From: HGM13233 sp964478515
GTDB taxonomy: Bacteria; Bacillota; Clostridia; Oscillospirales; Ruminococcaceae
NCBI GenBank assembly: GCA_964478515.1
Contig: CAYZIL010000008.1
Location: 9,141 to 73,140, forward strand
Reading direction: 5' to 3'
DNA: 64,000 nucleotides
Positions 32,555 through 41,846 of the stretch are shown here, in pieces. The translations under genes were made by a program, and so were the position numbers. Positions within the stretch are counted from its first letter, which is position 1, and each line of letters starts with the position of its first letter. The notes under the pieces are model-generated. The model was not told the origin of the DNA. It saw nothing but the letters and a program-made list of their open reading frames with translations, and ran no database searches.

Positions 32555-32983
32555 CAGTCGCGCGCCCCGCTGCGCCGGACAGCGCAATTCATTCGCGGCG
32601 TGGATGTTTAACTAAGCTGCGAAGCGCTCAGCTTGCGCCGCAGCGCGCATTACCGCTTTTTCAGATAACCGGATGCTGCGAGCGCACCTCTGCGACAGAT
32701 GCATAAAATTATTATCGCGCTCCAAAGGCGTGGTCTGCACAAGCCCAGCAAAACCAAAACCCTGCCGGCGCCAGAAGGCGCTTACGGCAGCAGCAAACGA
32801 ATAGAGCTTAAGTTATATAAGAAGTGTTGTGCTCAAAACATAAATACACTTTCTCTGAGTCAGAGTAAAGTTCTAAGACGTCCCCTTAATCCCACCGACA
32901 CCACCGCCACTTAACGTCGCAGAAAAGCTCTTGAGCCTTTCGGGCTTAGCGCTTAGCTGAGGCAAAAAATCCAATGACAACGC
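32555..32983. other. Gene-free intergenic stretch
   Basis: About 430 bases with no convincing gene. A 71-codon open frame (32699-32914) has no ribosome binding site and no recognisable family. No promoter is obvious. Confidence 0.5.
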
Positions 32984-33028
32984 AAAAAAAGAACGTCCGC
33001 CGCGCAGGAATAATCCTGCGCGGCGGAC
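32984..33028 (-). terminator. Terminator of the sugar operon
   Basis: GTCCGCCGCGCAGGA (32995-33009) pairs with TCCTGCGCGGCGGAC (33014-33028); on the minus strand it is followed by a run of seven T. Confidence 0.9.
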
Positions 33029-33055
33029 AATTTAATTTTTTTCTGCAAACGCCGC

Positions 33056-33844
33056 TCACTCGGCCAAAACTACTTCCAATCCCTTTTCGCGCAGCCGTTG
33101 CACCTGTTCCGGTTCCGCCTCGCTGTCGGTGACGAAAAGCGGCACCTCGTCAAAACCGGCAATAACGCGCAGCAGGTTGCGGCCTATTTTTGAGTGGTCG
33201 CCCACCGCTACCGTGCGGGTGGAAATATTCATGAAAATTGTCTTCATGGTTATTTCAGTCTGGGTCGTTATGCTGACGCCGGCGTCTGCCGATATGCCGT
33301 TTATGCCCATCAAAAACAGGTCAGCGCGCATGGACTCGATACACGTGCGCGTGTATTCGTCAAAAAAAGAGCCCTGGTCGTCGTTGTAAAAGCCGCCGAA
33401 CATGTAGAGCTTGACGCGCTCCGACGCAACGAGAGACGATGCCGCCAGCAGCGACGGCGTCAGAATAGTCAGCGGTATTTTGTACTCGGTAATCTTTTTT
33501 GCTATCTCGGCGGTGGTGCTGCCGGCGTCGAGCAATACTGTGGTGTTGGGTTCAATAATATTGCGCACCACATACTCGGCAATGCGCTTTTTTTCGTCGT
33601 GGTAAATAGCCTCGCGGCTGGTGAGCCTTATTAAATTATACGGCGTCTCCTCGGTTTTGACAGCGCCGCCGAAAGTGCGCCGCAGCAGGCCCTGCCGCTC
33701 CATAAGGGCAAGGTCATTGCGAACAGTGGACTCGCTGCAGCCCAACTCTTCGCAAAACGCCGCTATTGCGACTGCGTCGCTGCTGTTTAACAGCGACAAA
33801 ATCGCGTTGCGCCGCCGTTCAACTTTGTCCTTACCGAGACCCAT
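33056..33844 (-). CDS. DeoR-family transcriptional regulator
   Basis: A 262-residue repressor-type protein: N-terminal HTH (FCEELGCSESTVRNDLALM) followed by the DeoR sensor domain with RRTFGGAV, LLDAGSTTAEIA and a C-terminal phosphosugar pocket region. DeoR proteins sense phosphorylated sugars. It is the last gene of the sugar operon and probably controls it in response to a sugar phosphate made by the pathway. GGAGG precedes the ATG. Confidence 0.92.
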   Translation of the reverse strand: MGLGKDKVERRRNAILSLLNSSDAVAIAAFCEELGCSESTVRNDLALMERQGLLRRTFGGAVKTEETPYNLIRLTSREAIYHDEKKRIAEYVVRNIIEPNTTVLLDAGSTTAEIAKKITEYKIPLTILTPSLLAASSLVASERVKLYMFGGFYNDDQGSFFDEYTRTCIESMRADLFLMGINGISADAGVSITTQTEITMKTIFMNISTRTVAVGDHSKIGRNLLRVIAGFDEVPLFVTDSEAEPEQVQRLREKGLEVVLAE

Positions 33845-33869
33845 CCCTTACCTCCGGAAAACGTCCTTG

Positions 33870-34841
33870 TCAGTTATTGAAATCCAGCCCCTGTCCCTGC
33901 GCTACCAGCGAACAGGCCCCCATAACCCCGGCGTCGGTGTAAAGCTCGCCGGCCACTATCTCGCACTTTTGAATGGGGTGCATAAGGTTCTGCTCGACAA
34001 GTTTGCGCGTCGGCGCAAGTATGCGCTCACCGGAACGGGAAACCCCGCCGCCGATAATTACTATCTCCGGATTCAGCACATTTATAAGGCTGTTAATGCC
34101 AACGGCCAGTCTGGTAGTGTAAAGCTGCATAGTCTGCAAGCATGCCGGGTCGCCGGCGTCGTAGCCGCGGTCAATCATCTGTCCGTCGACCTTGCGCAGG
34201 TCGCCGCCGCAGTAGTCCCACAGCAGCGAGTCCTCGTGCTCCAAAGCAAACCGACGCGCGTCGCGCGCCATGGCCCGCGCGGAACAGCAAGCCTCAAAAC
34301 AGCCGCGTTTGCCGCAAGCGCACTGCTCGCCGTCTTTTTCTATTATTATATGTCCCGACTCGCCGCTGACGTATTTGGACCCGCGCAGCAGCTTGCCGTC
34401 GCATATTATGCCGCAGCCGAGACCGGTGCCCAGCGTCAGCAGAACAATATCCTTGTACCCGCGCCCAGCGCCGTAATACATTTCGCCCAGCGCGTTGACA
34501 TTGCCGTCGTTCTCCGCGTAGACGGGCACGCCGAAATGGTCGTGCAGCGGTTTTCCGACGTCCGTGTCCTTCCACTTTAGAAACGCCACGCTGTAGGTGA
34601 TATTGGTGCGGCAGTCCGTAAGGCCCGGTACGCCGATGCCGATGCCGAGCAAGTCGCCCTTGCCAAGGCCGCTTTCCGCGAGCATGTCCTCTATTTCACC
34701 AATTATCGCGTCAAATGTCGCCTTGGGCGGCTGCAGGTAGGGCGTTGGCACGCTCTTGCGGCACTTAACGGCAAATTTTTCATCCATCAGCAGCGCCTTA
34801 ATGTTGGTACCGCCGAGGTCAATGCCGGCAATGTACTTCAT
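33870..34841 (-). CDS. ROK-family sugar kinase (glucokinase-like)
   Basis: A 323-residue ROK kinase without an N-terminal HTH, so an enzyme rather than a repressor. It shows the ATP-binding GIDLGGTNIKALL, the catalytic Asp in YAENDGNVNALGE, the sugar-contact GESGHI and the zinc-binding CACGKRGCFEACC. The expected reaction is phosphorylation of glucose or a related hexose (allose, N-acyl hexosamine) at O6. It sits between phi and the regulator, matching a role in supplying hexose-6-phosphate to the isomerases of the operon. Confidence 0.9.
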   Translation of the reverse strand: MKYIAGIDLGGTNIKALLMDEKFAVKCRKSVPTPYLQPPKATFDAIIGEIEDMLAESGLGKGDLLGIGIGVPGLTDCRTNITYSVAFLKWKDTDVGKPLHDHFGVPVYAENDGNVNALGEMYYGAGRGYKDIVLLTLGTGLGCGIICDGKLLRGSKYVSGESGHIIIEKDGEQCACGKRGCFEACCSARAMARDARRFALEHEDSLLWDYCGGDLRKVDGQMIDRGYDAGDPACLQTMQLYTTRLAVGINSLINVLNPEIVIIGGGVSRSGERILAPTRKLVEQNLMHPIQKCEIVAGELYTDAGVMGACSLVAQGQGLDFNN

Positions 34842-34867
34842 TTTGCAGCTCCTTTGCCAGTTGTATT

Positions 34868-35431
34868 TTATTCGAGATTGGCGTGTCTTTTCATCAAGTC
34901 GGCGTTGACGTTGTCAATGCCGGCTTTTTCGACAACGCGCATAACGAGCGCGTCGCCGACAAGCAGGGTGCTTTGTTCAAACGAGTTTGCGCCCGGCTGA
35001 ATGGACTTTGCGCCAGAGCGGTCTCCCTTGGTTGTCGACGCGGGAATAACCAGCACGTGGTCGGCAAGGCGGCCTATGGTAGAGTCGGGGAAAATGGTTA
35101 TCAGCCCCAGCTCGGCGCCGACCTTCTTGGCCTTGTTGGCCATAACGGTCAGTGTGCCGGTCTCGCCGCTGCCGCTGCCTATTATGAGCAGGTCGCCCGG
35201 CTGTATGGCCGGCGTCACGGTCTCGCCGACTACGAAAGAGTCAATGCCCATGTGCATTAAGCGCATAGCCAGGCCGCGCATCATTAAAAGCGAGCGGCCG
35301 GCGCCGGCGACGAAGATTTTATTTGCTTTGAGAATGCTGTCGACCATCTCCTCGGTCTGAGTGTCGTCAAGGCCGCTGAGCACATTTTTAAGCTCGTCAA
35401 GAATTGCGAGCGTTGTTTCTTTAACTTTCAT
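34868..35431 (-). CDS. hxlB: 6-phospho-3-hexuloisomerase (PHI)
   Basis: A 187-residue SIS-domain isomerase interconverting D-arabino-3-hexulose-6-phosphate and fructose-6-phosphate. Length and motifs match: FVAGAGRSLLMMRGLAMRL near residue 34, the phosphate-binding GSGSGETGTL near 80, and the C-terminal QPGANSFEQSTLLVGDA typical of PHI. It follows the HPS gene by 13 bases, the usual arrangement of the ribulose monophosphate pair. GAGGAG precedes the ATG. Confidence 0.92.
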   Translation of the reverse strand: MKVKETTLAILDELKNVLSGLDDTQTEEMVDSILKANKIFVAGAGRSLLMMRGLAMRLMHMGIDSFVVGETVTPAIQPGDLLIIGSGSGETGTLTVMANKAKKVGAELGLITIFPDSTIGRLADHVLVIPASTTKGDRSGAKSIQPGANSFEQSTLLVGDALVMRVVEKAGIDNVNADLMKRHANLE

Positions 35432-35444
35432 GTTTGTCGTCTCC

Positions 35445-36074
35445 TCAGTCCGCTATCTTTTCGTTAAAGGACTTTACCGCGGCGCGAACGTCGTCGGCTT
35501 TGGTAATACCGCCGCCGACAATGACTATTGCCGGGTTGAGCGCCTTGTATTCGTCAATAGTCTTCAGCGATACTCCGCCGGCAACGGCAGACTTTTCGCA
35601 GGGGATAGCGCAGACAAGTTCGCGCAAATCGCCCAGCGGGGTGCGCCCTTGCTGCTGCACGTCAAGCGCGGTGTGTACGCAAACATAATCTACTCCGAGA
35701 GCTATAAGCTCACCGGCGCGCTTTTTAATGTCGTGGACGCTGATGAGGTCCGCCATCGCTTTTTTGCCGCGCTCGTGCGCCGCTTTTACCACTGCGCTTA
35801 CCGTGGCGTCGTCGGCTACCGCAAGGACGGTAACTATGTCGGCGCCGGCGTCGCAGGCGTCCTCGCACTCAACGTCGCCGCCGTCGACAATTTTCGTGTC
35901 GGCCAGCACCGTGACATGCGGGTATTTTTCTTTAATTGCGTGTACCGGCACCAGACCCTCGACAACTATGCGCGGGGTGCCTATTTCCACTATGTCGATA
36001 ATGTCGTGGACCTTTTCGACCATTTCCAGAGCCTCTTGAGTGTTCTGAAAATCTATTGCCATTTGCAGTTTCAT
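35445..36074 (-). CDS. hxlA: 3-hexulose-6-phosphate synthase (HPS)
   Basis: A 209-residue TIM-barrel aldolase of the OMP-decarboxylase superfamily. It joins formaldehyde to ribulose-5-phosphate, or in reverse splits 3-hexulose-6-phosphate. The catalytic D-x-K-x-x-D motif is LADTKIVDGGD (near residue 58); EIGTPRIVVEG near residue 31, GADIVTVLAVADD and the phosphate-binding AVAGGVS and VGGGIT are also typical. Relatives acting on 3-keto-L-gulonate-6-phosphate have similar motifs, but the adjacent PHI gene favours HPS. Confidence 0.9.
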   Translation of the reverse strand: MKLQMAIDFQNTQEALEMVEKVHDIIDIVEIGTPRIVVEGLVPVHAIKEKYPHVTVLADTKIVDGGDVECEDACDAGADIVTVLAVADDATVSAVVKAAHERGKKAMADLISVHDIKKRAGELIALGVDYVCVHTALDVQQQGRTPLGDLRELVCAIPCEKSAVAGGVSLKTIDEYKALNPAIVIVGGGITKADDVRAAVKSFNEKIAD

Positions 36075-36103
36075 TGTTACAGTCTTCTCCTTAGAATTTC
36101 GTG

Positions 36104-36142
36104 CGGCAGTACCGGCGAACGGAACTTCCGCCGGTACCGCCG
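36104..36142 (-). other. Intercistronic stem-loop between the cupin isomerase and HPS genes
   Basis: CGGCAGTACCGGCG (36104-36117) pairs with CGCCGGTACCGCCG (36129-36142) with one unpaired base on each side. There is no T run, so it may be an mRNA-processing or stability element in the 95-base gap. Confidence 0.5.
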
Positions 36143-36169
36143 TTATTTTGACTTGTCAATACTGTGCGC

Positions 36170-36970
36170 TCAAAGCATTTTGCCTATCTTGTCCATATAC
36201 GGACCGGGATTGAGCAAAAAGTCGTATTTTTCGGGCGCGGCGACAAACTCCGCGTAACAGGGTTTGCCGAAGGTTATGCCCAGTTCGGCGCATTGTGCCG
36301 GACGCACTTCCGCAATCGGCGGCAAGTCGGCATAGTTCGGGTTTTGCACGTATTTTATTTTGCCGGCGTCCTCGACGGCAAAATAGCTAAGTCCGTGGCG
36401 CTGCTTGACGGGCGCGTAGCACATCGGGCAGCTGACAACGGCAATGTTGCTGAACATGCTGGGCTCATCCAGCGTGTTTATTGAACAGTGGGCACAAAAC
36501 GGCGGAATAATTATGGCCTCGCCGGCGTTGACGCGCACGGCCTTGACCCACTCTATCTGCGGCTGCTCTTCCTTGTCAAAATTCTTGCACTTTTGCAAAA
36601 TGTAAAGGATGCTGCCGGAGATAACCTCGTAAACTTCCGGGTAGGTGTAGGTTTGACCTTCTATATAGCCGTGGTAATGGCCGGAAGTCTTTTTGTACTC
36701 GCCGCCGACCGTGCCGGGCATAATAGTGGTAATGTCATAGCGAAAATCGTACTTGCGGTAAAGTTCGCGGTCGCGCTCGAAGGCGACGTCGCGGTAAAAA
36801 TCGTAGCAGTGCTCGTTTTCGTCTATGCCGTTTTCATTGTACAGCAAGCCCTTTAATCCGCCGGCATTTTTGCTGCCGCTGGACTCGCAGGTAAGACCGT
36901 CGCGGAACTCCAGAGCGCCGCTTTTTTCGTCGGCCCACACCGGCAGTCCGGAAGCCTTGACTTCAAACAT
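36170..36970 (-). CDS. Cupin-type glucose-6-phosphate isomerase
   Basis: A 266-residue cupin of the archaeal-type phosphoglucose isomerase family (PF06560), which interconverts glucose-6-P and fructose-6-P with a bound metal. Metal ligands are HYH in KTSGHYHG, Glu in YPEVYEVI and His in PPFCAHCSIN; GTVGGEY and the terminal HGLSYFAVED and YVQNPNY are also family-typical. It is longer than the archaeal enzyme (about 190) because of extra N- and C-terminal segments. It lies between the ABC importer and HPS genes, which places hexose-6-phosphate isomerisation in this pathway. A related sugar isomerase activity is possible. Confidence 0.85.
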   Translation of the reverse strand: MFEVKASGLPVWADEKSGALEFRDGLTCESSGSKNAGGLKGLLYNENGIDENEHCYDFYRDVAFERDRELYRKYDFRYDITTIMPGTVGGEYKKTSGHYHGYIEGQTYTYPEVYEVISGSILYILQKCKNFDKEEQPQIEWVKAVRVNAGEAIIIPPFCAHCSINTLDEPSMFSNIAVVSCPMCYAPVKQRHGLSYFAVEDAGKIKYVQNPNYADLPPIAEVRPAQCAELGITFGKPCYAEFVAAPEKYDFLLNPGPYMDKIGKML

Positions 36971-36988
36971 TGTTTATACTTCCTTTAC

Positions 36989-37969
36989 TTATGCTTTTTT
37001 CTTGTTTATGCTCTGCACCACAACGGCGGCGACAATTATAATACCCTTGGCAAGACCGTTGAGGAACGGCGGCACACTGGCGGCTATCAGGATGGTCGAG
37101 ATCATCTGCATCATTATAGCGCCGAAGAAGGTGCCGATAAGGTGGCCGCGGCCGCCTGCCATTGAGGTGCCGCCGACCGCCACCGCGGCGATGGCGTCAA
37201 GTTCGTAACCGTTGCCGGCGTTGGAAGCGGTGACCGAGGACATGCGCGACGCGAGCAGGAACGCGGACAGACCCGCGAGCATGCCGACGTAGCACATAAC
37301 AACCATCTTTACGCGCTTGGTGTTGATACCGGCAAGCTCAGAGGCGTGCTCGTTGGAGCCGGTCGCAAACACATAGCGGCCGAATTTCGTCCGGTTGAGC
37401 AAAAACGCCGTCAACAGCGCAATCAAAATGAAATATACCGGCAGTATCCAAACGCTGCCGCCGAAAAGCTTGGTGGTGGTCAGCGAGGCGAACTTGGCCA
37501 GAATATCCTTGTCGACTGCAAACGGGCCGCCCTGGCCTATCTGAGTAATTATTGAGCGGTAGGCGCACTGCGTTGCCAGCGTGGCAATAAAGGGCGCCAT
37601 GCCCGCGCGCGCCACCAGCACACCGTTGACACTGCCGAGAATAAGCCCGAACAGCAAGCAGAAAAACAGCGTCAGCAATATACTGTGTGTATAGTTTAGC
37701 ACCATTATTGCAAAACCGGCCACCAGCGCTACAATTGAGCCCACCGACAAGTCGATAAGGCCGGTAATGATGACCAGCGTCATGCCGCAGGCGATAACTC
37801 CGGTGATTGTGGAGTTGGCGAGCAGCGTGGACAGGCTGGAAATGCGCAGAAAGCGCGGGTTGAAATACAGCGCAATGGCTACGAGGACAATAAAGGAGAT
37901 AAGGTAGCTGAACTTGCCGTAAAGCCCCTTAAAATTCTTCTCCTTGAACATTTTGATGGTTTGCTTCAT
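36989..37969 (-). CDS. Sugar ABC transporter permease (RbsC type)
   Basis: A 326-residue membrane protein with about eight to ten helices. It carries the BPD_transp_2 signature: GLIDLSVGSIVALVAGF near residue 70, GxxNGxLVAxxxxxPFIATLAT-like SVNGVLVARAGMAPF, and near the C-terminus DAIAAVAVGGTSMAGG, the EAA-like loop that contacts the ATPase. It is the channel of the importer and works with the ATPase upstream (6-base gap) and the binding protein. Confidence 0.93.
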   Translation of the reverse strand: MKQTIKMFKEKNFKGLYGKFSYLISFIVLVAIALYFNPRFLRISSLSTLLANSTITGVIACGMTLVIITGLIDLSVGSIVALVAGFAIMVLNYTHSILLTLFFCLLFGLILGSVNGVLVARAGMAPFIATLATQCAYRSIITQIGQGGPFAVDKDILAKFASLTTTKLFGGSVWILPVYFILIALLTAFLLNRTKFGRYVFATGSNEHASELAGINTKRVKMVVMCYVGMLAGLSAFLLASRMSSVTASNAGNGYELDAIAAVAVGGTSMAGGRGHLIGTFFGAIMMQMISTILIAASVPPFLNGLAKGIIIVAAVVVQSINKKKA

Positions 37970-37975
37970 TTTGAC

Positions 37976-39469
37976 TTACTCCGCCTTTCTGTCTGATCCG
38001 GTGGCATAGTACATTATTTTGTTCTCGTCGAAATCCTTGCGGTCGAATGTCGCACTGATTTCGCCGTCGTACATAACGATGCAGCGGTCGCCTATCTTCG
38101 CTATTTCGGGGTATTCAGAGGTAAACACTATTATGCTAACGCCCTGCTGCGCCAATTTGTTTATCAGCTTGTATATCTCGAATTTCGCGCCGACGTCGAC
38201 GCCCTGCGTCGGGTTGTCAAAAATATAAACGCGCGACTTGAGTTCCAGCCAGCGGCTGATAATTATCTTCTGCTGGTTGCCGCCCGAAAGCGAGGTTATT
38301 TCGTCTTCGGGGTCGCCTACTTTTACGTCCAGCGTCTTTTTGCAGTCGTCGTAAAGTGCCATCTGGTCGCTTTTTTTGACGACGAACCCTTTTTTGTCGT
38401 GGTTGAATTTTGCCATTGAAAGGTTGTCCAGAACGCTCATGTTGACTATTATTGAGCGCTCCTTGCGGTTGCGCTGAATCATACCAACGCCGTCGCGCAT
38501 GACCGAGCGGATGCTTTTAAACTTAAGCGGCTTGCCGTCCAGCTCGACTGTACCGCCGGTAAACCTGCGCGCGCCGAAAAGCGCCTCGGCCAATTCGCCG
38601 CGGCCGTCGCCGGCAAGCCCGGTAAAGACCAGCACCTCGCCCTTGCGCAGCTCAAAGGAAACGTCGCTGAAGTATTTCTCGCAGCTCAGATGCTCCGCTT
38701 TTAACGAAACGCCCTCGCCGTGCTGTTCCTTTTCAATTACGTCGTTAATATTGCGGCCGACAAGCATGGCGGTCGCCTGCATTTCATCTATATCCTTTAT
38801 GAACCCGTTGCCCACGACCTGGCCGTCGCGCAGTACCGTGTAGCGGTCACATATCTCGAACAGCTCGGGCATTTTGTGGGAAATATATATAATGCTGACC
38901 CCGCTCTCTTTAAGCTGTCGCATTATTTTGAACAGGTTTTTGATCTCTTCGTCGGTAAGAGCCGTGCTCGGCTCGTCCATTATTATCAGCTTTGACTCAA
39001 AAAGCAGCGCCTTAGCTATTTCTATAAGCTGCTTTTTGGAGGTGTCCAGTTCGTCGACAACGGTGGCCGGGTCAAGGTTTTCCAGGTTGACCTTTTTGAG
39101 CACCTCTGTCGCTTTGTCCTTCATCTCGCTGCGGCGGGTCAACTGACCGTATTTGGTCAACTCCTCGCCCAAAAACAGGTTTTCGTAAATATTCAGGTCA
39201 TTTACCAGGTTCAGTTCCTGGTGGATAAAACGTATGCCGAGTTCAGTTGCGCGGCGCTCGTCCAGTCCGGTTATGTCCTGGCCGTCCAGCTCAACCGTAC
39301 CGCTTGTGGGCTTAATAACGCCGCCCAATATATTCATCAGTGTCGACTTGCCTGCGCCGTTTTCTCCCAGCAGGCCGTGAATTTCTCCCTTTTCTACGGA
39401 GAAGTCGACGTTTTCCAGCGCGTGGACCGCGTCGAAATTCTTCACGATCTGTTTCATTTCCAAAAACAT
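37976..39469 (-). CDS. Sugar ABC transporter ATP-binding protein (RbsA type, two ATPase domains)
   Basis: A 497-residue fused ATPase typical of monosaccharide importers. Domain 1 has Walker A GENGAGKSTLM, the Q-loop IHQELNLV, signature-like DTSKKQLIEIAKAL and Walker B LIIMDEPSTAL; domain 2 has a divergent Walker A (GLAGDGRGELAEA), signature LSGGNQQKIIISRWL and VYIFDNPTQGVDVG. This asymmetry is normal for the family. It energises uptake through the adjacent permease. Confidence 0.94.
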   Translation of the reverse strand: MFLEMKQIVKNFDAVHALENVDFSVEKGEIHGLLGENGAGKSTLMNILGGVIKPTSGTVELDGQDITGLDERRATELGIRFIHQELNLVNDLNIYENLFLGEELTKYGQLTRRSEMKDKATEVLKKVNLENLDPATVVDELDTSKKQLIEIAKALLFESKLIIMDEPSTALTDEEIKNLFKIMRQLKESGVSIIYISHKMPELFEICDRYTVLRDGQVVGNGFIKDIDEMQATAMLVGRNINDVIEKEQHGEGVSLKAEHLSCEKYFSDVSFELRKGEVLVFTGLAGDGRGELAEALFGARRFTGGTVELDGKPLKFKSIRSVMRDGVGMIQRNRKERSIIVNMSVLDNLSMAKFNHDKKGFVVKKSDQMALYDDCKKTLDVKVGDPEDEITSLSGGNQQKIIISRWLELKSRVYIFDNPTQGVDVGAKFEIYKLINKLAQQGVSIIVFTSEYPEIAKIGDRCIVMYDGEISATFDRKDFDENKIMYYATGSDRKAE

Positions 39470-39502
39470 AGTTCTGCTCCCCTTGGCTGATTACTTATTG
39501 AG

Positions 39503-39535
39503 CGGTGGCCGGTAAAAATATCTTACCGGCCACCG
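39503..39535 (-). other. Intercistronic stem-loop downstream of the binding-protein gene
   Basis: A 13-bp perfect stem (39503-39515 with 39523-39535) in the 99-base gap between the binding-protein and ATPase genes, without a T run. Such hairpins commonly protect binding-protein mRNA and raise its level relative to the transporter genes. Confidence 0.6.
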
Positions 39536-39568
39536 ACAATTAGCGTTACTTGCGCTTTTGCTTACAGA

Positions 39569-40591
39569 TTATGCCTCGTCGGGATATCTGTATTTGTACT
39601 CGTCAGACTGACGGTACTCGTCGGCGTTGTCAAGACGGACCTGCTCCACGGGGACAAGGTGCAGACCGGTCTCGCCAGAACCGTACATGATGCCGACAGC
39701 AAGGTCGACAGCCTGACGGATCATGCCGGGCGCGTATGTGTTGGTGACGATGTTCAGTCCGAGCTCGTCAAGAGCGGGCTGCATCTCGTCGAGGACGGCC
39801 TTCTGGGCGCCGACGCCGACAAGAACTTCGATATTGGTCTGTTTGCCGTACTCACGCAGAGCCTGCAGGATGCCCAGCAAAGGCTCGTCGTCGTGGGTGT
39901 AGATGGCACGGACCTGGTCGATGGCTTCCTGGGTGGAGTTGGACAGCCAGTCGGTCATCTGCTCGTAGCCGGTGTCACGGGACCACATGGTCAGGAAGGT
40001 CTGGTCGGTGACAAAAGCGGAGTCGATGTTGTCGTTGTAGCTGGACGTACGCTCGACAGCGGCCTCAGAGGTGTCGCCCTCGAAAATCAGTACGTGGATG
40101 GTCTCGCCGGCGGCGATATCTTCCTCAAAATAGGTGTTGAAGTAGTTGGCAGCCTCGGTACCGACAGCAACCTGGTCGCCGGTCATCTCGGCGGTCGGGG
40201 TGAAGTCGGGTATAAGACGGTCATAAACTACCAGGGGAATGCCGGCGTCCATGATGGACTGGGCGGCGTTGGTCAACGGAGAACCGTCGATCGGCCAAAG
40301 AAGAACGGTGTCAATCTCGTACATCTCAAGAGCGGTGGCGATTTGGTCGGTCTGCTCACCGGCGTCGTCGGTGTTATAGACTTTGTACTCAAAGCCCTTT
40401 TCAGCAGAAGTGACCTCGAGAGCGCCAACGCACTGCTCGATGGACTCGGCGGTAAAGCCGTGGTCCGCACTGGGCATGAAGACTACCAGCAGGGGCTTGT
40501 CGCCGCTGTCGGTGTCTGAACCGCCGTTGCCGCACGCGACAAGCGCGAAGACAAGGACGAGGCTCAGTACGATTGCAAGAACCTTTTTCAT
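39569..40591 (-). CDS. Sugar-binding lipoprotein of the ABC importer (RbsB type)
   Basis: A 340-residue lipoprotein with signal peptide and lipobox LVAC near residue 20, followed by a type I periplasmic-binding fold: KPLLVVFMPSADHGF at the start, DTVLLWPIDGSPL near residue 98, GIPLVVYDRL near residue 118, and NIVTNTYAPGM near residue 278. The ligand is likely a sugar or glycoside; Trp and Tyr residues (LLWPIDG, MWSRDTGYE) could stack on it. An AGGAGG site precedes the ATG. Its codon use is more even than its neighbours, as expected for a highly expressed gene. Confidence 0.9.
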   Translation of the reverse strand: MKKVLAIVLSLVLVFALVACGNGGSDTDSGDKPLLVVFMPSADHGFTAESIEQCVGALEVTSAEKGFEYKVYNTDDAGEQTDQIATALEMYEIDTVLLWPIDGSPLTNAAQSIMDAGIPLVVYDRLIPDFTPTAEMTGDQVAVGTEAANYFNTYFEEDIAAGETIHVLIFEGDTSEAAVERTSSYNDNIDSAFVTDQTFLTMWSRDTGYEQMTDWLSNSTQEAIDQVRAIYTHDDEPLLGILQALREYGKQTNIEVLVGVGAQKAVLDEMQPALDELGLNIVTNTYAPGMIRQAVDLAVGIMYGSGETGLHLVPVEQVRLDNADEYRQSDEYKYRYPDEA

Positions 40592-40670
40592 TTACATATC
40601 CTCCTAATATTTTGTTAAACCGTCGTTGTGACGGTGTTAACCGGATTCAGTTGCCGTTAAAACGGCGTTA

Positions 40671-41813
40671 TCACTCTACGGTGACCCATTTGCGCTCTTT
40701 TGCGCTCTCTAATATTTTATCACAAAGAACTATCTCGTGTCGACCCGTCTCGAAATTTGCATAGGGCGGGTTTTCCGACGGATGACCGATGTCGGCGTAA
40801 ATAGCGCGGAAGCTGTTTTTAAACGCGTCCGGGAAGCCCTCGCCGTGCCCGCCGGGGTAAGCGGCGTTTACGCGTACCGACTCGTCGAGCATGCCGGGGT
40901 TCTTTTCAAACAGGCAGCTGTACTCGCCGCGGCGGCCCAAACGCACCTCGTTGCAGGTGTCGCAGCACCAGGTGGCGGACTGCTTCATTCCGGCAACGGT
41001 CAGCTCGAGCATGGCGTTGCGTCCGGGAATTATCTGGCTGAACACCGCGCTGCCGAGTGCACCGTTGGACAAACGGAACATCAGGTTGGCGTGGTCCTCG
41101 GTAGTGACGTCAATAACCTGGAAATTGTCAGCGCCGCCGGCCGAGCCGGTAAATGTCTCGCTGTTGGACGCGAGCGGTTTTTTGCGCTGCGGGTGCAGTA
41201 TCATAAAGTCGGCACAAACCTCGCTCACCTTGAGACCGGTGATATTCTCAATAGTGTCAAGCCAATGGGTGCCGATATCAGACACGGCGCGGGTGGCGCC
41301 GGACTCTTTGGCCTCGACACGCCAGTTGTAGTCGGTGTCATAAAGCAGCCAGTCCTGGACAAACTCGCCGTATACGGCGTGAATCTTGCCGAACTCGCCC
41401 TTTTTGACCATTTCCTTCAGCTGCGCGGTCATGGGATACCAGCGGTTGTGGTAGTTGACGCCGCCGACCAGGTTTTTCTCCTTGGCCTTGGCTATCATCT
41501 TGTCAGCCTCTTCCAGCGTGACGCACATCGGCTTTTCGCAGACGACGTTGACGCCGTGGTCCATGGCATAAAGCGCTATGTCGCAGTGGGTAAAGTTAGG
41601 CGTGCAGATATGCAAAACGTCGAGATTTTCCTTGGCGATCATCTCTTTGTAGTCCGCATAGGCTTTGGGAACACCCAAATTGTCGGCTTTTTTGTCGCCG
41701 TCAACCGGGTCGGCAATGGCGACAACGTCAACGTTTCCCAGCCGGCGCAACGCCTCAATGTGGGCGACGCCGATAAAACCGACGCCGACTACGGCACTTC
41801 TGTACTTCTTCAT
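40671..41813 (-). CDS. Gfo/Idh/MocA-family oxidoreductase
   Basis: A 380-residue NAD(P)-dependent sugar dehydrogenase. The N-terminal Rossmann fold has VVGVGFIGVAHIEAL, IADPVD and the CEKPMCVTLEEADK motif with the catalytic Lys; the C-terminal domain begins near residue 125 with GGVNYHNRWYPM and contains SDIGTHWLDTIENITG with the usual Asp and His. Family members oxidise sugars, inositols or glycosides, often at C3. It is next to a TIM-barrel protein, a pairing seen in 3-keto-glycoside and inositol pathways. Its substrate is unknown. Confidence 0.9.
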   Translation of the reverse strand: MKKYRSAVVGVGFIGVAHIEALRRLGNVDVVAIADPVDGDKKADNLGVPKAYADYKEMIAKENLDVLHICTPNFTHCDIALYAMDHGVNVVCEKPMCVTLEEADKMIAKAKEKNLVGGVNYHNRWYPMTAQLKEMVKKGEFGKIHAVYGEFVQDWLLYDTDYNWRVEAKESGATRAVSDIGTHWLDTIENITGLKVSEVCADFMILHPQRKKPLASNSETFTGSAGGADNFQVIDVTTEDHANLMFRLSNGALGSAVFSQIIPGRNAMLELTVAGMKQSATWCCDTCNEVRLGRRGEYSCLFEKNPGMLDESVRVNAAYPGGHGEGFPDAFKNSFRAIYADIGHPSENPPYANFETGRHEIVLCDKILESAKERKWVTVE

Positions 41814-41846
41814 AAATAATATCTCCTTTTGAATACGCCTTAGTCT

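Noticed and set aside
32699..32914. A 71-codon open frame in the gap after the cation efflux gene
   Set aside because: No ribosome binding site, promoter or recognisable similarity; left as intergenic.
40737..41819. A 360-codon plus-strand frame opposite the Gfo/Idh gene
   Set aside because: It is the antisense image of a high-G+C gene with strong motifs.
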